DNA of 64,000 nt from Lentzea albida (GTDB lineage Bacteria > Actinomycetota > Actinomycetes > Mycobacteriales > Pseudonocardiaceae), in contig NZ_FOFV01000001.1 of the NCBI RefSeq assembly GCF_900111005.1, forward strand, positions 1,053,600 through 1,117,599, given 5' to 3'. Position numbers and translations under genes: made by a program. Below the pieces are notes generated by a model, which was given only the letters and a program-made list of their open reading frames with translations, did not search any database and had not been told where the DNA came from. This document shows, piece after piece, positions 24,287 through 31,606 of the stretch; position 1 is the stretch's first letter, and every line of letters starts with the position of its first letter.

Positions 24287-25249
24287 CTAGCCGTTCATGA
24301 ACGTGCGGTACAGGTTTCCTTCGACGGCGTCCTCGAAGTACGGCGAACGCAGGTTGCCGAAGATGTCGTTGTTGCTGGTCACGCCGTGGACGTAGCCCAG
24401 GCCGGTGCCGTTGGCGTTGTCCTGGAAGTCCGTCAGCCACGGGCCGCCGCTGGAACCGCCCTGCAGGCCGCAGCTCATCGTGATCTGCCGCGGGAAGAAC
24501 ACCGTGGCCTGTTCGGACGGGCCCACGCAGTTGTACTGGGCCTGGCAGCTCTCCTTGTCGCAAGGGTAGCCAATGACGGTGTGCGTGCGGTTGAACGGAC
24601 CGCCCACGCGGACGCCGTTCGCCACGCCCACCGCGTCGACCAGCCGCTGGCCACTGCCATTGGTGCCCATCAGCGCGAACGCCGAGTCGTAGGCCCAGGA
24701 ACCGTCGTCGGTCCAGCCGCGCAACGTGGTGAGGTTGTACGCCTCGAACGTGCCGAACGGCCTGCTGTTGTGGTGGTAGTCCGGCACGAAGAGCCAGTTG
24801 TTGTGCCAGTTGCCGCCGTCGCCCTCGTGCACGCAGTGCCCGGCGGTGGACACCATGTTCCTGGCCGGGCTGTTGACGACGCTGCCGGAGCAGACCCACG
24901 ACCCGCCGGCCGAGTCCTTGTAGAAGACCTTGCCCGCCACCCGGGTCCGGTAGATCGACGTCCCGACGTCACCGTGGGCCGAGTACGGCTCGGCCAGCTT
25001 CTGGTCGGCCTGTGCCCGCGCCTCGCGCCGCGGCGCGTTCGGGTCGCCGTCGACCACGTGGTCCGCGTTCTTGGCCTCGGCCATCCGCTCCGGCGTCCAG
25101 TACTCGGCGGCCGCCCTGGCCTCCGCGGCCGAGATGCGGTGCTCGACGACCTGAGACGCGCGCGCCTCCCAGGCCTCGGTCGCCCCGGCCGTGCCGGTGA
25201 GGCCGCTCACGAGCAAAAAGGGTATAGCGAACAGAACTCTCTTCTTCAC
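24287..25249 (-). CDS. Secreted trypsin-like serine protease
   Basis: 320 aa from GTG 25249, preceded by GGAAAGG at good spacing (earlier in-frame starts exist to 25336 but have no ribosome site). Signal peptide KKRVLFAIPFLLVSGLTGTAGA, then a propeptide with WTPERM at 51-56, then the protease: H138 in STAGHC, D188 in AYDSAFALMG, S267 in GGSSGGPWL. It belongs to the V8/glutamyl-endopeptidase-like S1 group common in actinomycetes. Exported and activated outside the cell; cleavage specificity not predicted. Gene is followed by the small membrane protein with a matching motif. Confidence 0.92.
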   Translation of the reverse strand: MKKRVLFAIPFLLVSGLTGTAGATEAWEARASQVVEHRISAAEARAAAEYWTPERMAEAKNADHVVDGDPNAPRREARAQADQKLAEPYSAHGDVGTSIYRTRVAGKVFYKDSAGGSWVCSGSVVNSPARNMVSTAGHCVHEGDGGNWHNNWLFVPDYHHNSRPFGTFEAYNLTTLRGWTDDGSWAYDSAFALMGTNGSGQRLVDAVGVANGVRVGGPFNRTHTVIGYPCDKESCQAQYNCVGPSEQATVFFPRQITMSCGLQGGSSGGPWLTDFQDNANGTGLGYVHGVTSNNDIFGNLRSPYFEDAVEGNLYRTFMNG

Positions 25250-25434
25250 CGTGCGCACACCTTTCCGGGGTGCAGCAAACAGAGCACGCGAAGAAAGCGG
25301 CACATCGCCGCGCGCGTGCGAATCCCCGCCCCCCAACGGAAGAACTCCCCAGAGCCGGTCGAACGGACCGGCGCGTTCTCGACCGTAGCGTCAGCGGTCA
25401 GGGGATGTCGAGAGCGAAAAGGCCAAAACGGACG

Positions 25435-25956
25435 TCAGCTCACCCGGCGCAGACGTGGCGTCAGCGCCGTCGTGAACCGGTCGGCCGCCGCCTCCAGGGC
25501 CGCGTTCGCCGCGGGGGTGCCCACGTTCTTGTCCAGCACGAACTCGCCCCGCACCACCTGGTCGGCGCCCTTGGCGGCGAGCAGCGGGTGCAGCGCGTAG
25601 TCCATCGCCACGAGGAAGCCCTGGCTGCCGCCCGTCGCCAGCGGCAGCACCGCGCGGCCACGCAGCGCCTTCTTCGGCAGCAGGTCCAGCAGGGCCTTGA
25701 CCAGGCCGCTGTAGGCGGCGCGGTAGACGGGCGAAGCGACCACCACGCCGTCCGCCGACAGCACGCCGCTCACCGCGTCCGCGATCTCCGGATCGCGCAG
25801 GTCCTCGGTGAGCAGCGACAACGTGGGCAACGCCCGCACGTCGAGCAGCGCCACGCGGTGCCCGGAGGCCCGCAGGTGGTCCTCGACGTACGACACGACG
25901 ACCCCGGTGGGCGCGGAGTGGGACGGCGCGCCGGAGATGATCAGCAGATCGGACAT
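25435..25956 (-). CDS. NADPH-dependent FMN reductase (SsuE-like)
   Basis: 173 aa flavodoxin-fold enzyme. Start SDLLIISGAPSHSAPTGVVVSYVEDHL binds the FMN phosphate; GVVVASPVYRAAYSGLVKALLDLLP and PLATGGSQGFLVAMDYALHPLL are typical of SsuE, which supplies reduced flavin to sulfonate monooxygenases. No monooxygenase gene is adjacent. A cysteine-codon leader peptide 40 nt upstream indicates sulfur-linked control, which supports a role in sulfur assimilation. A GGGAG lies 11-15 nt before the ATG. Confidence 0.9.
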   Translation of the reverse strand: MSDLLIISGAPSHSAPTGVVVSYVEDHLRASGHRVALLDVRALPTLSLLTEDLRDPEIADAVSGVLSADGVVVASPVYRAAYSGLVKALLDLLPKKALRGRAVLPLATGGSQGFLVAMDYALHPLLAAKGADQVVRGEFVLDKNVGTPAANAALEAAADRFTTALTPRLRRVS

Positions 25957-25996
25957 GACGAGGCACTCCCGAGGTCGCGGACTGAGGACGACAGAC

Positions 25997-26059
25997 TCAC
26001 GGAAGGCAACAGAGGCTTGCTGCCACGCGGCCGTAGTCGACGTGGCGACGTCGTGTCAT
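25997..26059 (-). CDS. Cysteine-rich leader peptide (20 aa)
   Basis: ATG 26059 to TGA 25997 encodes MTRRRHVDYGRVAASLCCLP. It matches the pattern of actinobacterial putative leader peptides (RRxHVDxxRV..S..C) found upstream of sulfur-metabolism genes, where ribosome stalling at tandem Cys codons (here TGT TGC) senses cysteine supply. It is 40 nt upstream of the SsuE-like reductase on the same strand. The gene is too short for normal ORF calling. Confidence is based on the strong motif match and its position. Confidence 0.8.
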   Translation of the reverse strand: MTRRRHVDYGRVAASLCCLP

Positions 26060-26126
26060 GGCTGAAGTCAACCAACGTCCGCACCGGTGGACAACCGGTT
26101 CCAGACGCTGGGATATCCTGGTGAGC

Positions 26127-26522
26127 GCGGATGAGTCGGCAGGGCGGCCGCGGCGCGTGAGCGTCGAGGAAAGTCCGGACTCCACAGGGCAGGGTGGTTG
26201 TTAACGGCAACCAGGGGTGACCCTCGGGACAGTGCCACAGAAAGCAGACCGCCTCGCTTGTCGAGGTAAGGGTGAAACGGTGGTGTAAGAGACCACCAGC
26301 GCCCCAGGTGACTGGGGCGGCTAGGTAAACCCCACCCGGAGCAAGGCCAAGAGGGCACCGGATCGCAAGAGAAGGTGCCTGCGTGAGCGTTCGAGGGCTG
26401 CCCGCCCGATGCTCGCGGGTAGGCCGCTAGAGCCTGTCGGCGACGGCAGGCCCAGATGGATGGCCGCCGACTGGGACCTCGGTCCCACGAACAGGATCCG
26501 GCTTACATGCCGGCTCATCCGC
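26127..26522 (+). ncRNA. rnpB: RNase P RNA (bacterial type A)
   Basis: The catalytic RNA that trims tRNA 5' ends. The conserved core GAGGAAAGTCCGGACTCC is at 26166-26183, CAGTGCCACAGAAA and a GGTAAGGGTGAAACGGTGG segment follow, and the 3' half has GAACAGGATCCGGCTTAC. The 5' end GCGGATGAGTCGG pairs with the 3' end CCGGCTCATCCGC, giving the closing helix and hence the limits. Small ORFs crossing it on the minus strand are not genes. Confidence 0.93.
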
Positions 26523-26703
26523 CTTCGCCGACCGCCTCGTTCGGCCCACCTTCCGGAACAGCGTGGAAAACACGATGAAGAGGTCTGCTGTCGCCGACAT
26601 CACCGGCGCCACGTGCAAGACCGGCCACGGTGGCGGCCTGCAACCGCGGTGTCGAGCAGCGCATGGCCGATCCCCACTGCGGAACGGCGTGAGGGAGGGA
26701 TTC

Positions 26704-27132
26704 GTGCCTGAGCAAACGTCACCACCGTGGAAGATGCGGTGGAGCATCGGACTCCTCGGTGACTTCCTGTGGATGAACCTGCCGGAGTCCCGTCCGTTCT
26801 TGGCGGAGCGGATCGCGGCCGAGGTCGGGGAGGCGATCGAACTCGACCGGGAGCTGCAGCCCATCCAGCCGATGGACACCGCTCGCGACGTGTTGTGGTA
26901 TCCGCTGATCCAGCCGGCGCTCGATGCGCGGCCGAGGGACGAGGAGTGGGTGGCCCGGCTGTTGCGGGTCGTTCGAGAGGCGTGGGAGCTGGAGCCTCCT
27001 CCGTGGGAGGACACCAGGTACGGCCTGCGCGTGTACGTGCTGGAGAACCTCGACGTACCGGACTGCCTCCCGATCGTCGAACGGCTCGAACCGGCGCTGT
27101 ACGCCGTGATCAGGAGCGAGATCGGTTCCTAG
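26704..27132 (+). CDS. Hypothetical protein
   Basis: 142 aa from GTG 26704, chosen because GGGAGGGA precedes it; upstream frame extends to 26563 but crosses a poorly coding stretch. Acidic, Trp-rich, predicted mostly helical: PPWKMRWSIGLLGDFLWMNLPESRPFLAERI ... YGLRVYVLENLDVPDCLPIVERLEP. No known domain recognised. It stands alone between rnpB and the threonine synthase-like gene. Confidence 0.65.
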   Translation: MPEQTSPPWKMRWSIGLLGDFLWMNLPESRPFLAERIAAEVGEAIELDRELQPIQPMDTARDVLWYPLIQPALDARPRDEEWVARLLRVVREAWELEPPPWEDTRYGLRVYVLENLDVPDCLPIVERLEPALYAVIRSEIGS

Positions 27133-27241
27133 CTCCACAGAGGACGGTGCCTCGGGGGTTCTGGTGTTCACACCCGAACAGCTACCTGTGTTAGTCCGTT
27201 CGGGTGTGATCGGTACGAGTGATTCCTGTATTGATGGACGT

Positions 27242-28366
<1,125 letters not shown>

Positions 28367-28522
28367 GTCCCCCACTGCCCCAAGGGTGTTACAGAATTTC
28401 GGCCGTTCGAGTGGTGCGTTGCCCGCGCTTGTCCACTCTCGGTATCACCAGGAACAACGCCAGATCCTCCTGTCAGACGGTCGGCCCCTGCAGCCGGCCG
28501 TCCCCAAAGGGAGGGAAGAGAC

Positions 28523-30109
28523 ATGCAACGCAAGCTGACGGTCGTGCTGGCCCTGTCCAGCCTCGTCACCGCCGGAGCGGTCGGTGTCGCGACCGCCGAC
28601 GTCTCGGAGTTGCCCGTCTACGGGGTCACGAGTTCCGGTCTCGACCAGGAGCAGGCCCAGCAGCTGCAACGGGCGTTCGGACTCAAAGACGTCCAAAGAT
28701 CCGAGTCCGGCGCGGTGTCCTTCGCGGACGAGCAGCGCTACCAGTACCTGCCGACCGTCGACAAAGGACAGGGCAGACCCGACGAGGACGGCAACGAGAC
28801 CACGCAGACCGCGCTCGACACCGAGGCGCTCAAGCGCATCAGGACCATCTCGACGGAGGAGGCCACCAAGCGCGCGCAGGAGGGCCTGAGAGCGGCGGGC
28901 GTGCTGCCCGGCAACGCGTCGCCCACCGCGCAGCACACGACGTTCGAACTCGCGGACCCCAACGGGCGCAACGCACTCACGGCCAACCTCGACACCAGCG
29001 TGACGTACACGTTCCAGCTCGGCGGCATCCCGCTGGAGGGCGAGGGCGCCAACATCCGCGTCTCGTTCGACGCACAGGGCGTGACGGCCGTCAGCCACGC
29101 CGCCCGCACCTACGACAAGGCCGGCACGGTCAAGGTCAACGACCTCGCGTACGGCGCCAAGCTGTGCCAGAAGTACCTGGGCGCCTCGGTCAAGGCGGAG
29201 GCGAGCTACGTCTACGTCGCGGCGCCGCTGGAGGACAAGACCGACAAGGTCGAGCCCTCGTTCCGCTGCACCGGCCGCAACGACGACGGCGGCGCGCCCC
29301 AGGCCATCACCCTGCCCGCCGCGGTCGGCGCCGAACTGCCGCAGCCGGGGCCCGGCCAGGAGCCCCGGCCGCAGGCCCAGTTCAAGGTCCAGGGCGCCGG
29401 CACGCAGGTCGGCAGCGAGGGCACCGGCAACTGCGCCGGCCTGCCCAACACCGCGGCCAACATCGGCACGTTCAACACCGAGGCGGGCAACCACGGCATC
29501 ACCCGCCAGTTCAGCTGGCTCGACGGCAACGCCTGGGAGAGCGACTTCAAGGACCCGGCGTTCGCGGGCGGTGACGACACGAACTGGGCCGACGACGTCG
29601 ACCTCACCTACTGGCAGGGCCACGGCAGCGGCACCGGCTTCTACTTCACCGGCTGCTCCAACCACACCGACGACAAGCTCGCGAACACCGACGCCCGGTG
29701 GGGCCAGAACGACGTCGAGTGGATGAGCCTCTTCACCTGCCAGGTCCTGGAGGACTCGACCGGCGGGCAGACGTGGGCGCAGCGCTGGGGCCAGGCCTTC
29801 CGCGGCCTGCACCAGATCAACAGCTTCACGACCGTCAGCTACAACTCGGCCAACCACGGCGGCAAGTTCGGCCACTACATGTGGCGCTCGCCGTTCCTGT
29901 GGTGGAACAACCCGATGAAGGTCCGCGACGCGTGGGCGCAGGCCAGCATCGACACCCAGCCGGCGTCGGTCCGGTGGGCGACCATGGGTGTCTACCTGCC
30001 CGCGTCCGGTGGGCTCGGCAACTACGACGACTACTTCTGGGGCAAGGGCTCGGTCGGTCCCGACTACGCCTCGACCGGTTGGTTCTGGCGGATCTCCGGC
30101 ACCTCGTGA
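28523..30109 (+). CDS. Secreted DUF6345 domain protein
   Basis: 528 aa. Signal peptide QRKLTVVLALSSLVTAGAVGVATA, then an N-terminal region of about 280 residues without a known fold, a Pro/Gln-rich linker (ELPQPGPGQEPRPQ) and a C-terminal domain. The last holds DDVDLTYWQGHGSGTGFYF and, 40 residues on, WMSLFTCQVLED. A His-Gly followed by a hydrophobic strand and a Cys is how clan CD cysteine peptidases (caspase/gingipain-like) lay out their catalytic dyad, so a hydrolase role is conceivable but inferred. Start ATG follows AAAGGGAGGGAAGAG. A hairpin terminator follows the stop. Confidence 0.8.
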   Translation: MQRKLTVVLALSSLVTAGAVGVATADVSELPVYGVTSSGLDQEQAQQLQRAFGLKDVQRSESGAVSFADEQRYQYLPTVDKGQGRPDEDGNETTQTALDTEALKRIRTISTEEATKRAQEGLRAAGVLPGNASPTAQHTTFELADPNGRNALTANLDTSVTYTFQLGGIPLEGEGANIRVSFDAQGVTAVSHAARTYDKAGTVKVNDLAYGAKLCQKYLGASVKAEASYVYVAAPLEDKTDKVEPSFRCTGRNDDGGAPQAITLPAAVGAELPQPGPGQEPRPQAQFKVQGAGTQVGSEGTGNCAGLPNTAANIGTFNTEAGNHGITRQFSWLDGNAWESDFKDPAFAGGDDTNWADDVDLTYWQGHGSGTGFYFTGCSNHTDDKLANTDARWGQNDVEWMSLFTCQVLEDSTGGQTWAQRWGQAFRGLHQINSFTTVSYNSANHGGKFGHYMWRSPFLWWNNPMKVRDAWAQASIDTQPASVRWATMGVYLPASGGLGNYDDYFWGKGSVGPDYASTGWFWRISGTS

Positions 30110-30128
30110 CCCGCTGATCCACGCGGAT

Positions 30129-30160
30129 GAAGCCCGGTGGCCTCGCGGTCGCCGGGCTTC
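30129..30160. terminator. Bidirectional hairpin terminator
   Basis: GAAGCCCGG (30129-30137) pairs with CCGGGCTTC (30152-30160). It lies 20 nt after the DUF6345 gene and overlaps the stop of the convergent RHH-like gene, so it can serve both. Confidence 0.65.
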
Positions 30161-30491
30161 AGCGGTTCGCCGGACGCCCCGACGGCATCCGCAGCACCGG
30201 CCGGAACGGCTCCCCGCCGTTGTAGAGCTCCTCCAACTCCGTCACGTACGCCAGCACCGCCGGATTGACGATGTCGGCGAGCGAGCGGACCCCCGCCTGG
30301 GGCTCGTAGGAGGAGAGGTAGGTGGCCGCCGCACGTGCCCGCTCCAGCACCGACCGGTCGAAGTTGATCGTCCTTTGGACCCGACGCCGGGATTGCGCGC
30401 CTTGCCCGGTAGGCTCGTCCACGCCTGGAGCACTAGGGGAGGCTGTGATTCCGTCCACACTTCCGTCCGGCACGAGGTCAGGTTCGAGCAT
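30159..30491 (-). CDS. Small ParB/RHH-like DNA-binding protein (putative)
   Basis: 110 aa from ATG 30491 (GAGGAG 8 nt upstream; a longer frame to 30614 lacks a ribosome site). N-terminal 45 residues look disordered (DGITASPSAPGVDEP); then RRRVQRTINFDRSVLERARAAATYL and LADIVNPAVLAYVTELEELYN. A strand starting RTINFD followed by two helices resembles the ribbon-helix-helix of small partition or regulatory proteins on actinobacterial plasmids. It is divergent from the T4SS-like cluster and may regulate it. Not confirmed. Confidence 0.6.
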   Translation of the reverse strand: MLEPDLVPDGSVDGITASPSAPGVDEPTGQGAQSRRRVQRTINFDRSVLERARAAATYLSSYEPQAGVRSLADIVNPAVLAYVTELEELYNGGEPFRPVLRMPSGRPANR

Positions 30492-30847
30492 GGGCGAATC
30501 TCCTCGGGGTCGTCGCTCCGGCGCGCGCCCGCGGTGTCCGTCCCGGGGCTCGCGAACCGGCCGATCAGGGCGTTCACATGGGTGCGCACGTGCGCATGTT
30601 TGAGACGCACGCACTGTGGGTGACCAGGGCGTTCGCAGTCGGGTGAACCTTGCCAGCGACGGAGAGAATCTTGATCCGGGTGTTCCCCGCTGACCTCTGC
30701 TCGGTGATGATGTGTCGGCCAGATTAGACGTAATTCCTCCCAGGGGGAACGGCCAGATGATCTACAGCCCGCTTCACTTGCCCCACACGCCGTGACGAAC
30801 TCGTGTTCTACTCGTAGCGCTAGCCCCCGCGCACTCTGGAGTACCTA
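30492..30847. other. 356-nt intergenic region, likely control region of the T4SS-like cluster
   Basis: No coding frame with normal composition was found. It separates the RHH-like gene from the first cluster gene, with both promoters expected inside. An 8-bp palindrome TAGCGCTA (30816-30823) lies 25 nt before the VirB2-like start. AT-richer than its surroundings around 30720-30740 (AGATTAGACGTAATTCC), consistent with a promoter, but no clear -35/-10 pair was settled. Confidence 0.4.
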
Positions 30848-31126
30848 ATGATCGCCATGGACCTGGTGACACTCGCTCAGCAGCAGCCGACGGTGCCGGG
30901 CACAGGCAATGTCCGGGACTGGATCCTGGACAACATCGTCCCGCTCCTGCTGCTGACCGTCGCGCTGCTGCTCCTCTGGCTCGGCGGTGGCAAGGGCGAC
31001 AACGCGGGCGTGATGCGCCGCCTCGGTGGCGTGATCGTCGCGCTGGCCATCATCGGCCTCGCCGTCACCACAGACGCTGGCGCGAACATCGGCCAGTGGC
31101 TCGCCGGTTTGTTCGTCGGAGGCTGA
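30848..31126 (+). CDS. Small two-TM protein, VirB2/TrbC pilin-like position
   Basis: 92 aa. Residues 31-47 (IVPLLLLTVALLLLWLG) and 57-74 (RLGGVIVALAIIGLAVT) form two membrane segments, separated by a short GGGKGDNAG loop, the layout of VirB2/TrbC pilins. It has no strong sequence signature, so the assignment rests on size, topology and being first before VirB3- and VirB4-like genes. TGGAG lies just before the ATG; a second in-frame ATG is at 30857. Confidence 0.7.
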   Translation: MIAMDLVTLAQQQPTVPGTGNVRDWILDNIVPLLLLTVALLLLWLGGGKGDNAGVMRRLGGVIVALAIIGLAVTTDAGANIGQWLAGLFVGG

Positions 31127-31129
31127 CAC

Positions 31130-31606
31130 GTGCGGGTCCGCACCGACGACGAGGTCTACCGGGTCGACGCCGTCTGGCTCGGCCCGCCCAAAGCGACTTT
31201 CCCCTGGCGCGCGCGATACGTCGCGTGGGGCGTCGGGATCGTCGTTTTCCTCGTCGTACTCACGATCGAGCGGCAGGTGGGCGTCGGGTTCGGGTTCTTC
31301 TCGACCGCGTGGGCCCTCGTGGCGACGATCATCCTGACGCGCTTCATCACCCAGCGGATCAGCCATGAACGGCCCCTCACGGCGGTCATGTCGATGTGGG
31401 TCCGCGAGCTCACCGCACCTCGAGAACGCACGGCCAGCACCGGCGGAGCGGCCAGCGCCGCCCGGATCCGGGTCAGCCCGCAGCGGCCTCGTCCCAAGTT
31501 GAGCAAGAAACAACAACGACGGGCGAGACAGCAGGCCCAGCCCCGCCGGACGTCAGCCAGCCGTAAGAAGGAGGTTCGCGGTGTTCGGACGCCGGCGAGA
31601 CCGTGA
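31130..31606 (+). CDS. VirB3/PrgI-like membrane protein
   Basis: 158 aa from GTG 31130, 3 nt after the previous stop. Two adjacent membrane segments (about residues 30-48 and 53-72, AWGVGIVVFLVVLTI and FFSTAWALVATIILT) with a short turn, then a long very basic tail (KLSKKQQRRARQQAQPRR). This topology, next to a VirB4-type ATPase, fits VirB3/PrgI-type subunits. The last 26 nt overlap the ATPase gene. Confidence 0.7.
   Translation: MRVRTDDEVYRVDAVWLGPPKATFPWRARYVAWGVGIVVFLVVLTIERQVGVGFGFFSTAWALVATIILTRFITQRISHERPLTAVMSMWVRELTAPRERTASTGGAASAARIRVSPQRPRPKLSKKQQRRARQQAQPRRTSASRKKEVRGVRTPARP

Noticed and set aside
25941..26210. An 89-codon ORF overlapping the leader peptide in another frame
   Set aside because: The leader peptide frame matches a known family; the longer frame has no matching features and includes an unlikely start.
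26068..26518. Minus-strand ORFs across rnpB
   Set aside because: They lie on the opposite strand of a well-conserved structural RNA and have no ribosome sites.
30492..30847. oriT or attachment site beside the T4SS-like cluster
   Set aside because: No nick-like inverted repeat, integrase or flanking direct repeat was found by eye; only an 8-bp palindrome.
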